Assembly (NCBI GenBank): GCA_963693085.1
Contig: OY856409.1
Coordinates: 1,620,977,211 to 1,621,041,210, forward strand
Length of the DNA stretch: 64,000 nt
Direction of reading: 5' to 3'
Origin: Alisma plantago-aquatica
Lineage: Eukaryota > Streptophyta > Magnoliopsida > Alismatales > Alismataceae
Made by a program: the position numbers and the translations under genes. Below are positions 11,245 to 23,057 of the stretch, one piece after another (position 1 is the stretch's first letter; each line of letters opens with the position of its first letter). The notes under the pieces are model-generated. The model searched no databases and was not told the DNA's origin. It worked only from the letters and a program-made list of their open reading frames with translations.

Positions 11245-14200
11245 ATGGATAGATCATGGATGTCAATTCGCAATCGCTGCACCCCAGAGTTTATTTCTGG
11301 TCTTAACCAGTTCATTAGATTTGCCGAGGAACATAGGAAACAACCTGGAGATAGGTTCTACTGTCCATGTAGGCATTGCGGTAACAACTTGAAAGTCAAC
11401 ACTGGTGACGAAATCAAAACTCATGTCATGTGCAACGGGATTATACAAGGTTATACATAATGGCACTGGCATGGAGAGATTTCAAACCCGAAACCAGTGG
11501 ATGTCGATAGCAGTGCTTGTGTGGAAGAAGAAATTGCCTACGATGACGTAGATGTGAATGAACCAGTTCCAGTAGACATCGTTGATGCGATGCTGGATAG
11601 TTGTGGGGTAGAGCACACCGATCCACCTCCCATTTTTAGAAACATTGTGCATGATGCTGAGATGCCGTTATACACAGGTTGTACTAAGTTTACGAAGCTT
11701 AACGCTGTGTTGAGATTGTATAAGTTGAAAGCTAACAATAGATGGAGTGACAAAAGCTTCACGTCATTGTTGTCTTTGTTGAAAGAAATGCTTCCTGAAG
11801 GAAACGAGCTGCCAATCTCAACATACCAGGTAAAGAAATTGTTGTGCCCAATGGGAATGGATGCCAAGAAGATACATGCATGCCCTAATGATTGTGTATT
11901 ATTTCAAAAGGACTATGCGGATTTGAAAGATTGTCCAAAATGTGGTGCGTCACGGTATAAATTGACGACTTCGGGGGAGTCCAAAACTGGTTCTCCTGCC
12001 AAGGTGATGTGGTATCTACCTATAATATCACGGTTTCAATGCTTGTTTGCCAATCCGATAGATGCAAAGAATTTGAGGTGGCATGCAGATGTTAAGAAAA
12101 ATAATGATGGGATCCTACGACATGCGTCTGATTCCCCACAGTGGAAGAAGATTGATCTATTGTACCCTGAATTTGGTGAAGAAGTCAGGAATCTAAGACT
12201 TGGGCTTTGTACAGACGGGATGAATCCGTACGGGACATTGAGCAGCCAACATAGCACTTGGCCAGTCATGCTTGTTATATACAATCTTCCTCCCTGGCTG
12301 TGTATGAAAAATAAGTATGTAATGTTGTCGTTGTTGATATCGGGCCCTAAACAACCTGGAAATGACATCGATGTTTATCTTGAACCTCTGATTGATGACT
12401 TAAAGAAACTCTGGGGTGAAGGTGTGATGACCTATGATGCTTCACGAAGAGAGACATTTCGTTTGCATGCTATGTTGTTTTGCACTATTAATGACTTTCC
12501 AACATATGGGAATTTGTCTGGATATAGTGTCAAAGGAGCTAAAGCGTGTCCTATATGTGAAGAGAACACTGATTCAACAAGACTAAAACATGGCGGTAAG
12601 AATGTATATCTCGGTCATCGAAGGTTTCTTCCAAAATTCCATCCGTATCGTAGGAAGCGCAAAGCATTCAATGGATTGAATGAGGAACGCAGTGCACCTA
12701 AACCTATACCAGGGGAGGTTGTTTATGAAAGAGTAAAAGAATTTGTCAATGAATTTGGTAAGAGATCACAATGTACTACACGGAGTGACAATTCTTCATT
12801 CAAGAAGAAGTCAATATTTTGGGATCTTCCTTATTGGAGTTCTTTGACAGTCAGACATTGTATCGATGTAATGCACGTTGAGAAAAATGTCTGTGATAGC
12901 ATCATTGGTACTCTGTTAAATATACCAGGTAAGACTAAAGATGGGATAAAATCCAGATTGGACCTACGTGAAATGGGAATAAGGTCAGAATTAACAGAAT
13001 TACGTGAAATGGGTAATAAAAGAACATACTTACCTCCCGCTTGTTACACGTTGTCTAGAAAGGAGAAGAAAGCTATTTGTGAATGCTTGGTAAATGTTAA
13101 GGTGCCACATGGTTACTCATCCAACATCCGTAGATTGGTATCAATGAAAGATCTGAAGTTGATAGGTCTTAAATCTCATGATTGTCACACTCTAATGCAA
13201 CAAATATTGCCCGTGGCAATTCAATCTATATTGCCGAAGCATGTAAGGTTTGCAATCACCAGACTTTGTTTCTTTTTCAACAGTCTCTGCAGCAAAGTTA
13301 TTGACCTTGAGACTCTCGATAATTTGCAAATAGAAGTGGTTGTTACCCTATGTCAGCTTGAGATGTATTTCCCTCCTTCGTTCTTTGATATCATGGTACA
13401 TCTTGTTGTCCACTTGACTAGGGAAGTGAAAATCTTGGGACCGGTTTTCTTGCGTTGGATGTATCCCTTTGAACGATACATGAGCATTTTTAAAGGTGAT
13501 GTTCGAAACCATTATCGGCCTGAAGGGAGTATTATTGAAGGTTATGTGGCGAGAGAGGTTATGGATTTCTACAATGACTTTCTCAGTGGTAATGACACTC
13601 CTGATAATGACAAGAATATTGACGAGCTATTTGGCAAAGGAATTTTGGGATCACGTGTGAAAGTAATCAGCCGTGAGCAGTTGGAACAAGGTCATTTGTA
13701 TATTTTACACAACATGGACGAAGTGAACGTTTATATCGAGGAACATACCAATTTCATCAAAAGACAATATCCTCAAGCCAATACAATGTGGCTTGCTAGA
13801 GAGCATAACAAGACTTTTATTAAGTGGTTTGAAGATAAAGTCTTACATCAACTATCTCAAACACCAGATGATATTACTGAAACTATCAAATGCCTCGCCC
13901 ATAAACCAAAATTGACTGTTATGTCTTATGAAGGGTATGACATTAACGGATTCACATATTACACAAAGCGCCAAGATGATAAGAGTGTCATCCAAAACAG
14001 TGGGGTCACCCTTCAAGCATCGACTATGTTTTTTGCAAGTGCAAAGGATAAGAGTCCACATGAAGCTAAAATGTCATATTACGGTGTCATTGAAGAGATA
14101 TGGGAATTTGACTACATAGATTTCAGAATTCCGCTCTTCAAATGTAATTGGGTTGATAACACCAAAGGAGTTATAGTGGATGAATTGGGTTTCACTTTAG

Positions 14201-14496
14201 TGAACTTTGAAAAGATTGGCGAGAAGGCTGAACCATTCATATTGGCATCACAGGCGAAACAAGTATTTTATATCGATGATCCTGCAAATGATAAATGGTC
14301 GGTTGTTCTTCACGGTAAAAGACAATTCATTGAAGATCCTATAGATGAAGAAGAGTACTATGATAAATATGATGACTCCAGTCCATTCTCAGTTGGGTTG
14401 CCAACTCCACAAAATATTGAAGAAGCTAATGATGACTTATATGTGCGCGGAGATCACAATGAAGGATTGTTAATTGATAAAAGATCACAATTTTAG
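11245..14496 (+). pseudogene. CACTA transposase (tnp2 / TnpD type) with one in-frame stop
   Basis: ATG at 11245 follows a plausible splice acceptor (TTGATCATAG). The frame runs 1,083 codons to TAG at 14494-14496, with a single internal TAA at codon 72 (11458-11460). Residues 1-80 form the transposase-associated domain (MDRSWM start, CPCRHCGNN, then GYT before the stop and WHWHGE after it, where relatives have a sense codon). Next come the tnp2 transposase domain (CPKCGASRY, LRWHAD, TDGMNPYG, LPPWLCMK, MHVEKNVCDSIIGTLL), a DUF4218-like domain (MYFPPSFFDIMVHL, RWMYPFERYM) and a C-terminal DUF4216-like domain (YYGVIEEIWEFDY). The longest open frame begins at GTG 11497, which is not a credible plant start. 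The enzyme would cut at the CACTA ends. Apart from the stop it is intact. Confidence 0.93.
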
Positions 14497-14693
14497 AGGC
14501 ATGCATGTTTATATTTTTTTTATTGAAGCTAAATGTTTACTTTTTTAATATCAATATCATTTTCTGATTTGATGTTTCATTATCTTCTAGTTAATACAAA
14601 TGCTAAACAACAAAAGAAGCTCCAATGAAGAGAAGCAGGATACAGATACAATACATAAAGTGCAGCACACACAAGTGCTTCAGATTCATATAA

Positions 14694-15085
14694 CAACATG
14701 ACAGACTAGCACATATACAGTGCATAACAATAGCAGCGCCGAATTTACATACAACACTAGCTTAATACATATATAGTGGGACTAAGGTGACGATACCACC
14801 TGCTAAATCAGGTTACCGACTACATGTTACGACTGGGAGGTCGTGATTCAACAACCGTATGCATTAGTAGGAGGACAAACATATGGTGATCTGTTTGTCC
14901 TCCTGCTAATGCATACAGTTGCTGAATCACGACCTCCCAGTCGTAACATGTAGTTGTCGGTAACCTGTTTTACCAGGTGGGATCGTCACCTTATAAGTCT
15001 CACTATATATGTACTAAGCTAGTGTTGTATGTAAATTCGACGTTGTTGTTGTTATGTACTATATATGTGTTAGTCTATCATGTTG
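14694..15085. repeat. 392-bp foldback in CACTA 1
   Basis: Arms 14694-14880 and 14893-15085 are near-complementary over about 190 bp, separated by a 12-nt loop (ATATGGTGATCT). Outer ends are CAACATGACAGACTAG and CTAGTCTATCATGTTG-like. It occupies the place where CACTA 2 carries nearly the whole second gene, so it appears to replace it. Transcribed, it would form a long hairpin RNA. Confidence 0.9.
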
Positions 15086-15197
15086 TATGGACATCGATTG
15101 TATTTCTCAGGTATTATATAGTCTCATTAGATAATATGAAATATATCAATCTTATTTATAGCTCATTAATTATATATATACATCATTCTCTTTACAG

Positions 15198-15350
15198 GTG
15201 TTTAAAGCTGACCCCACTACAGGAACGGACTTACCAGATGTACATGCTCCCTATACGATGAGAGAATTAAATGAAGTAAGAGAAGAATGGGCAACAGCCA
15301 TACAAATAGTGGGGGCTTTAAAATATAATTGGGATCCTGATAGCGAATAA
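15198..15350 (+). pseudogene. Last exon of lost CACTA second gene (Ulp1 C-terminus)
   Basis: After the acceptor TTTACAG, the frame reads VFKADPTTGT, DVHAPYTM, LNEVREEW and YNWDPDSE, then TAA at 15348. It closely matches the final exon of the second gene in CACTA 2 (52164-52321), as does the preceding intron. All upstream exons are missing from CACTA 1, so this is a stranded remnant. Confidence 0.85.
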
Positions 15351-16218
15351 TGACTAAACAATGATATTTTGTAAATGAATTTCTGAATTATAATATATGT
15401 GTGAATGTTTCTACATGTCTGGATGTTTCTACATGTGTCTGAGTGAAAATGAATGAAAGTGTTGGTTGCTATATTAATGTTTCTACATGTGTGAATGTGA
15501 ATGAATGGAACTACAGATTTCTAGCTACATGAATGTTTCTAAATGTGTGAAAATAAAATGGAACTGCAGGTTGCATTGCTAAATGCATGTGTGAATATTT
15601 TTGTTGTTAATTTTGCAGGTTTGTGGCCTGTTGTCGGCTGATATCAATAGATGTCGTAAAACCAGCAGTTCATAACTGAACTGAACAAGTTTCTCATCCT
15701 GCGACCAGCCACAGCAGGTATGCAGGCTGATAGAAAAAAAAACAATAGGCGTCGGTTATTTGTATAAAACCGACGCCAAATAGGTTACATTGTCGGTTTT
15801 TAATAGAAACCGACATCTATTTCCTTAACACCACGGTCGTGTTGTCCAGCACGGCCGTGTTGGGAGTTATATGGCGTCGGTTATTAGCTAATAATCGATG
15901 CCTATAGTGCCCAAGTTGGCACCCTCCTGTGGCGCGAAGATATATGTCGTCAGTTATTTGTAAAAAACTGACACTGATAGTGCCCAAGATGGCGCCCTTT
16001 CTGTGGCGCAAAGGGTTTGGGCGTCGGTTTCGTATCTAATAACCGACGCCTATAGTGCCATGATGGCACATTTTCGGTGGCGCGCGAAGAGTTTGGGCGT
16101 CAGTTTTGGAACTGACGCCTAATGGGTGAGCTTTTAGTGTCGCCCACATAGGTGTCGCTTAGAAACTGACACTAAAGGCTTTAAATAACCGACACTAAAG
16201 GTAGGTTCTGTAGTAGTG
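15351..16218 (+). repeat. CACTA 1 3' region and subterminal repeats
   Basis: 15351-15744 is AT-rich filler with repeated TGAATGTTTCTACATGTGTG units. From about 15745, CGTCGGTTATT / AATAACCGACGCC repeats alternate in both orientations to the 3' TIR TTCTGTAGTAGTG (16206-16218). Near 15831-15866 there is a CACGGCCGTGTTGG motif, also found in the hairpin at 33908-34003. Confidence 0.85.
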
Positions 16219-16797
16219 ATGGGATTCTATCCCAGTGGACTCCACATGGAAACCCACAACATAATGGTATATCAAAAAGAAGCAATCACACATTGTTAGA
16301 TATTGTGCACTCTATGATGAGTTTTACTGATCTTCCAAATTCCTTCTGGGGTTATTATCTTGAAACCACTGCATTTACACTTAAATGTGTATCATCTAAA
16401 TCTGTTCAAAAGATACCATATGAGATATGGTATGGGAAATGTCCCGATGTGTTTTTTATGAAGATCTGGGGATGTGAAGCTTATGTTAGGAGAATGCTTC
16501 CTAAAAATCTTGGACCTAAGTCTGATAAATGTTATTTTGTTGGATATTCCAAAGAGACAAAGGGATAATACTTATTCCACCCAACTGACAACAAGATAGT
16601 TGTTGCCAGAAATGTTGTATTTCTTGGAAAGGAATTCATTTTCAAAGGAATCAGTGGGAGGAAAGTGGAACTCGAAGAAGTTCGAGACCAATAAGAAAAC
16701 ATAGAACCAGTAGATGAACCAGAGGAACATGGAGAATCATAAGTGTTGTGAAGGCTCAAATTCCTCAGGTAACACATGAACCTCGTAGATCTTATAG
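16219..16797 (+). pseudogene. Copia integrase, C-terminal half, and linker to RT
   Basis: Resumes the frame broken at 8187. Diagnostic peptides are PHGNPQHNGIS, MMSFTDLPNSFWGYYLE, PYEIWYGKCPD, WGCEAYV and KCYFVGYSKETKG. The core Glu region (NG-SKR) has lost the usual Glu before the basic pair. Stops follow at 16564-16566 (after KETKG) and further on, after which acidic linker sequence (EPEEHGES) leads to RRSYR just before the solo LTR insertion. Non-functional. Confidence 0.85.
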
Positions 16798-17500
16798 GAC
16801 ACTGTAACATTCCTGACCTGGGTTATGAACTAACCCTAGGTATTTTTCTTAAATATGTGATTAGATGCATGTGGTTATATTGTGTAATGTAATTAAAGCT
16901 TTTGAGGAACCTATATTTCTTTTTCAGTCCTTTTTGAACAATGTTGCAATATTGTTTTGTTAATTTTGGACTAATGTGCAAATTACCCAAGTTGAGGGGT
17001 TAACTTGCAAATTGCACATGTTAAGATGTTCCTCTGATGATGAGACATCATAAGAATGAATATGATGTAGTGGTTTGGATTCTCCAAGCTTGAGCACCAA
17101 GATATAGCTTGTAGAGTAATCCTTATGCTTTAAAACCTAGTTTTGGTGTAAAGTGCAATTTACCCAAAACCTAGGGTGCAAAATGTAAAATATACCCTCT
17201 AGAGTATCTCTTATGTTTCTTGGCATCAAATAAAGCAAATAAAATGAGAGGGGCACCTCATTTGAATGATCAAATAAGAAAGATAACCTTAATATCTAAA
17301 TAACCAAGTTTTTAATGGCCTTTCATATATATAGCTTATTAAGATATATGGTTTCTTTTCCTTTAACCTTGGATGAGAGAGAGGCTTTGCATGTGAAAAG
17401 GAGGAAGAAACGTGGACAAGGGTGGAGTGAACACGAGTGGATGGGTTTAAGAAATAAAATAAATAACTATCTTTTTCTTTGCCTTGATAATACCCAAAAA

Positions 17501-17508
17501 TATATAAG
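17501..17508 (+). promoter_or_regulatory. Probable TATA box of the solo LTR
   Basis: TATATAAG in a C-rich downstream context (CACCC), about 700 bp into the LTR. The related copy at 61683 has a TATA-like ATATATATGCC near 62450. Functional role inferred. Confidence 0.4.
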
Positions 17509-18029
17509 CACCCTTTTTCCTCAAAGCAAAGGATCATTCCTTTAGTTCTTTCTCCTCATCTTCTTGCTTTGGACCAACCAAGGGGGAGCTCTGGAATAGA
17601 GGAGGACGACCAAGATGGTTTGGGTAAGCTTTGATCATCACCTAGCTCGAATTCTTGGAGGAAACCCTAATACAAGGTTGGTTTGTTAGTTTTCCTTATA
17701 CAAATCTTCTTTCTAGCCATCTTCTCCATCCAAATCTTGAAGAACAGACCTTGGACAACCTTTGGAGCTTAATACACCATTAAAGCTACGAAGCTTGGAG
17801 CTCTAGATCAGTCCTAGAGGCGGGTTTTATAACTCTAACCCTTAAGTTTTGTTAATGCATCTTCTTCTCCTAGTATATATGCTTATTCTTCTTCTTTAGA
17901 CACCTTTGTGTGTTCTTGCTAGCAATTCCGTGAATAACAACCCCTGTTCTTGAGGTAGAATATGATGACGCTATTTCCAATGTTTATCCTAAATCTTGCT
18001 TTAGCATACAGTCTTCCACCTCTTGCACA

Positions 18030-19400
18030 AACGGTTTCCCAAACCGTTTGGGAGCAAACGGTTTCAAACCGTTTGAATGCAAACAGTTTCAACCAAGAAC
18101 ACATGGAAGCAAACGGTCCAAGACCGTTTGGATGCGTTGACCAAGCGCTGACCGTTTGGAGGTCTGTTGTAAAAAATATGGACTAATCACATACAAAAAA
18201 TCATCAACTAATTCCAAGTAAATCATCAATTGAAGGCACATCAATCACCTAAACCCTAATCGAGTTATTTGCTGATTTCAATAATTGAATCAAGTTGAAG
18301 TTTGGGTTGAGTGGCCCAAATGGTTTCAAAACTTATGGGGATCACCCAAACGGTCTCAAGATCGCTTGGTGATAACCCAAGACCATTTGGAGGTCTATGG
18401 TTAAGTAGGGTTGACCAATTGAGGGTCCAATGATATCAAGTTGTTGAACATTTAAGTGCTGATTTAGTGACCTAATCTAGGGTTCAACCCTTAAGAGAAT
18501 GACTTGATTTTTGATGAATTAATGGGAAACGGTCTCAAGACCATTTTGAGAATGTCCAAATGATCCCAAGATCATTTGGGGGTCACCCAAGACCGTTTGG
18601 AGGTCTAGGGTTGACCATGGTTAAGTGGTTGAAGATTGAAAGGCAACAAGTTGAAGTATAATCGATTAGTGACCTAATGATCAAATCTATGAGCCAAACC
18701 TTAATAGGTTGAGTTAGATTTTGGTTTTGACATGGGCAAATGGTCTCAAGACCGTTTGGAGGTCATCCAAATGATCCCAAGACCGTTTGGGGTCAGGTCA
18801 TGACCAAATTGAATGATGGTTCAATGGGTTCAACATCAATTAGACTCATGTTGATACATGTTGAAGGGTAATCGATTCTAAACCCAAAATAAATTGATCC
18901 AAGACCTATTTGGTGATCAATTGAGGGTCAATTGAAGGTCAAAACAGCTGAGGGTTGACCTAATTGACTCAATTGATAAGTGGCTAACAAGTGCATGAAC
19001 GATTGAGGGGTTCAACCTTAAAAACCCTAACTCAATTGAAGTGGTTGAGACACTTTTTGGTCCATGAGGTTTTGAGGTGGTTTGGAACAAACAGTCTCAA
19101 GACCATTTGAGTCCAAATGGTCTCAAGACCATTTGGGACCAAACGATCCCAAATCATTTGGTGCTCATGCAGTTTCAAGATCAATTTTTCCCATGCGGTT
19201 TCAAAGTCAAAGTTGGCCAAGCGGTCAACAAGACCAAACGGTCTTCACTCCACCTTGGGCAAATGGTTTTGAGTGTGCACTGTATGAAATGGTTTCAAAT
19301 GTCAAAGGGACCAAATGGTTAACACCACCAAACGTTTTCAAGATCCATCCAAGACCGTTTGGTGGGTTAGTTGCAAGACCGTTTGAGGTCTAAAAAGGTT
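18030..19400. repeat. Dispersed palindromic AAACGGT...ACCGTTTGG array
   Basis: At least eight CCGTTTG and many more near-variants (CCATTTG, CAAACGGTC) occur, often paired head to head around TCTCAAGA or TTTC. Spacing is irregular, with GGTCAACC-rich text between. The same array occurs in the related LTR at 63060-64000. Confidence 0.85.
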
Positions 19401-19879
19401 AAGAACGTTTGATATCTTAGTGGTCAAGATGATTTAGTGGTTGATTAACCTAAACCCCATAGATACCTAAGGAAATTAAGGGACCAAGCAATTAGTGGAT
19501 TAATGCATGATATGAGCAATGGTGAACATTACAAAAGTAACCTTGATGGGATAAAGTAACCAATACCCTTTGATTAAAGTGAATCTTAATGACCACAATA
19601 GTAATGACACAACCCATGATGTCAGTGTTGATTTGACTTAACCTAATCAAGAATGATGTAAACATCATCTAATAATAAGAGGAGAGAGAAGACTCCTATT
19701 ATGAATGAGAATCAAGTAATAAGCTTCCAATATGTGTGAATGTACCTAATTAGGGTATGATCATTTATAGTGAGATTATGGAAACCGTAATTATGATGGT
19801 TAATGAATCTTAACCTAATTTGAGGGCATTAATGGAAATAATCTTCATACATGATGATGGTATGATCTGAATTCATTAT

Positions 19880-19988
19880 AATGTGAATAGTAAACCCTAA
19901 TTTAGGGTGATGTGATGTAATGTGAATAGTAAACCCTAATCTAGGGAAATGTTATGGTGTGAATAGTAAACCCTAATTTTGGGTTATG
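19880..19988 (+). repeat. Three tandem GTGAATAGTAAACCCTAA units
   Basis: Three copies, each followed by a TTTAGGGT-like half that makes a telobox-like palindrome (ACCCTAATTTAGGGT in the first). Read directly from the sequence. Confidence 0.85.
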
Positions 19989-22026
19989 CTTTTAAGCATG
20001 ACACTCTATACTTGATTATGGAGTGAGTAATCATTATGCCTTTATAAGTTAAAGAGGTTGAATAACCCTAATTGAATTAAAAAGGAAACCTAACCCTAGA
20101 AACCAGTCATGGTGATATGACATGGCCGTGGTGAATCCTCTGTGGCACGACCATGCAATGAAACAAAGCCATGGTGGCTTACTCTTACATGACCGTGGTA
20201 TTCTATATTTAATTTGGAGAGAACTTGTATTGTGCTGATATAGTTACAATGTTCATATTATCAGTAATGTTAACCATGCATGTCTTTATAAAGAAGTGAG
20301 CATAGCCAGGTAAGGGTTATGATGCCATACTCATTGAGAGTACTTTATAAGTTTTGAAAGTAATGAAATGTTATGTTGCCTAGTAAGAGGTAACATATGA
20401 GATTGATAGGCTATATGAGCCATGAGAAATATCTGCATTGCTCCAATCAAGGTCATGCTGTTAAATGACTTAATGACTATATGTTACTTGGTAACAAGTG
20501 TTATGATGATCTAAGGGTTTGAACACCCATGTTTCTGAATCATAATGATGAGATGGTTAGGGATTGATATCCCAATGATAACTGGATGTGAAATGAACTT
20601 GATACAATTAATACTCTTTCTTTATAGCAATTGTTTTAATGGTTTATGTTTGAAAACATGCCTGATGCTAAAAGAATGCCATAATGTACTTAAATAATCA
20701 AGTATAATGATATCATGTAGAGCCCTGACCATAGATCCATCATTTTCAGAAGTTAAATGATGGTGAAATAGGTTTTCCTAAGGGAACTCCTGGAGAGCAT
20801 ACTTTTGAGTATGTGGGGGTTATGGACGCGAATATCCTTACGTCCTAATGTAGGATTTGATGTGAGATGCATTTTTAAATCTCTCAATCCTTCATTATAT
20901 GTTTATGCTGGGATGATGTATCACTAATCTCCCGATGATGTTGTTAATGCCACATCGATGTGAGATAAACAAGAAATCCCTCGATGGTGAAGAGAGTACA
21001 GAATGCCATTATAACTCTAATAGCGAAGTTGCCAGAATACCCTGGAAAGCTATCATGGAAGATACATAAGATGTCCTGCATGTTGTTCCTCAACCTAATT
21101 GAGGAGGACGAGGTCATAGGAATCTGGCTCTTCTGATGACCTATGTATGGTACTGATTGCGATTTTGTAATGGTCGGTTGGAGTATGAGAGGTGTAACTC
21201 ATCTCCTCAGGGCATAAAAAATGTTTGTAAAATATAATCAGCCGTGTAGCATAATTGCTTAGGTTGAACTATGAGAAACAATGATTGATGTTACATTGTT
21301 TATAGTGCTCTAGTTAAATAACTAGTATACATGTTCTTCATATTCCTTATTGATATATGTTTTGTCATTCAATTAAGTTATAATTGAAATGATTTCTTAA
21401 AAGAATGTTACTTCACTTAGTTTACTCAATGTTAAACCTGTTGTTGAATGTTTATAGTTCTACTGCTTAATGTTATTTCATTATTGCATTAACAATGCTT
21501 CTGGAGGAGAGTTATAACTCTCGTTGCGACAATTATTCAAATTGTCTCACCCCGTGGGATTCAACTTTTTAGGTAGACGTCGTGGACGAAGGAACCCCTC
21601 AGTGAGTGAGCAACAACAATAACAACAACATCCGGGACAACAGTGATCCTCATGTGGAGACACTGACTGTCAAGTCTTGTAGATAGAATGTCCTATGTGT
21701 CGTCTTTGTACTCTTAGGTCCTAGGAGTCAGTAGATGTTTAAAGATAGATCTGAGATTTTTGGCTTAATGCCTTGAGAATTTTGTATCTTGCCTTGTACA
21801 ATTAATAAGGCAGTTGATGTTTGTAATACTCGATATGTGATATTACAGAGATGTAATGATGGATCAGTCTATAAACAACTTATCATGTTTCCTTATGAAA
21901 GAGTTTTACCGTTACAAATCTCTTTATAAAAAGTTTTAAATTTTTAGTGATTTTCCATAATTCCACTGCTAGTTAATCGCTTCCGCATTCGTTGATCTTG
22001 TTTTCAGAGACAGGCGTCACAGACAC

Positions 22027-23057
22027 ATCTTGAACTTGAGAGATATGGGTATCTTGTGACTCAGGAAGGTAGTGACTTGGTCGTAGATGATGAGTCAATA
22101 TCCTACAAATATGCTATTGAGGGACTAGAATTTGAGAAATGGCTTGAGACCATGAGATCTGAGATGGAATCCATGTATACCAACAAAGTATAGACTTTGG
22201 TGGATCCACCTGAAGGGGTAAAACTCATAGGGTGCAAGTGGGTCTTCAAGAAGAAGACCGACATGGATGGAAAAGTTCAAACTATAATGGAAGATTGGTT
22301 GCAAAGGGTTTCAAACAAGTTCAAGGTGTTGACTATGTCAAAACATTTTCTCCAGTGGCCATGATTAAGTCCATCACGATCATGCTTGCTATTGCAGCTT
22401 ATCATGACTGTGAGATTTGGTAAATGGATGTTAAAACTGCATTCCTTAATGAGAATCTTGTTGAGGATGTGTATATGACACAACCTGAGGGGTTTATAGA
22501 TCTAAAATTTGTAAATAAAATCTATAAGATACAAAGGTCAATCTATAGATAGAAGCAAACAACTCAGAGTTGGAATCTTCATTTTGATGAGACAGTCAAA
22601 GGTTTGTCTTTGCTCAAAATAAAGATGAACCTTGTATGTACAAGAAGGTCTCATATTGTATGTGGATGACATACTATTGATGGGGAATGACATCCCTACT
22701 TTACAAAAGGTAAAGAAATGGCTTGGAAATACATTCTCTATGAAAGACCTGGGAGAAGCATCTTACATCTTGGGGATAAAGATTCACAGAGATAGATCTA
22801 AAAGACTTCTCGAACTAAGTCACAACACATACATTGACAAGGTGCTGAAGCGGTTCAACATGGAGAACTCAAAGAGAGGAAACCTACATGTGACTCATAG
22901 TGTCCCCATATCTAGATTTCAATGTCCCAATTCTTGTGAAGAATGGGAATGCATGAGTGTGATTCCATATGCATCAGTAATAGGATCAATCATGTATGCA
23001 ATGTTATGTACCTGTCCATACGTCTCGTATGCCTTCAGCATGATGGGAAAATATTAG
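22027..23057 (+). pseudogene. Copia reverse transcriptase, broken
   Basis: The RVT_2 domain starts with EGLEFEKWLETMRSEM and reads GCKWVFKKKTDMDGKV, RLVAKGFKQVQGVDY, TFSPVAMIKS, MDVKTAFLNENL, MTQPEGFID, LYVDDILLMGND and DLGEASYILGI. The catalytic YVDD is intact. Breaks are a TAG in the first block (after TNKV), a frameshift near 22285, TAA at 22421-22423, a TAG near 22550, a small deletion with frameshift near 22650, and TAG at 23055-23057. The enzyme copies element RNA to cDNA. No active protein is expected. Confidence 0.9.

Larger units (their letters stand above)
8188..16218 (+). mobile_element. CACTA (En/Spm) DNA transposon 1
   Basis: An 8,031-bp element with perfect 13-bp terminal inverted repeats CACTACTACAGAA and a 3-bp TSD, ATG (8185-8187 and 16219-16221), as is normal for CACTA elements. 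Subterminal regions are packed with GTGTCGGTT / AACCGACGCC repeats in both orientations. The cargo is a GC-rich leader block, a broken B3-like frame, a foldback, a tnp2-type transposase with one stop, a 392-bp foldback, and the last exon of the Ulp1-bearing second gene. The missing second gene means it could move only with help from a relative. Confidence 0.95.
16803..22021 (+). mobile_element. 5.2-kb solo LTR of a Ty3/gypsy-type element
   Basis: It begins TGTAACATTCC, ends GGCGTCACA (TG...CA) and is flanked by the 5-bp TSD GACAC (16798-16802 and 22022-22026). There are no gag, pol or primer-binding sequences inside. The last part (CTCTCGTTGCGACAAT, TGTCTCACCCC, TTTTTAGGTAGACG, TTCCGCATTCG) parallels the ends of the 3.8-kb gypsy LTRs at 34273-38100 and 42933-46763, so it is assigned to a related gypsy lineage. 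A second copy of its 5' half starts at 61683. It is most simply a solo LTR left by LTR-LTR recombination. Confidence 0.85.

Noticed and set aside
11497..11499. GTG as the start of a 999-codon transposase
   Set aside because: Plants do not normally start at GTG, and the conserved N-terminal transposase-associated domain lies upstream in the same frame from ATG 11245, so the longer broken gene is the right call.
14977..15261. 94-codon plus-strand frame
   Set aside because: It overlaps the foldback arm and the last intron of the lost second gene, and is hydrophobic low-complexity text.
18030..19400. CRISPR-like array
   Set aside because: Motifs are short, palindromic and irregularly spaced inside a plant LTR; there are no uniform repeats and spacers and no cas genes.
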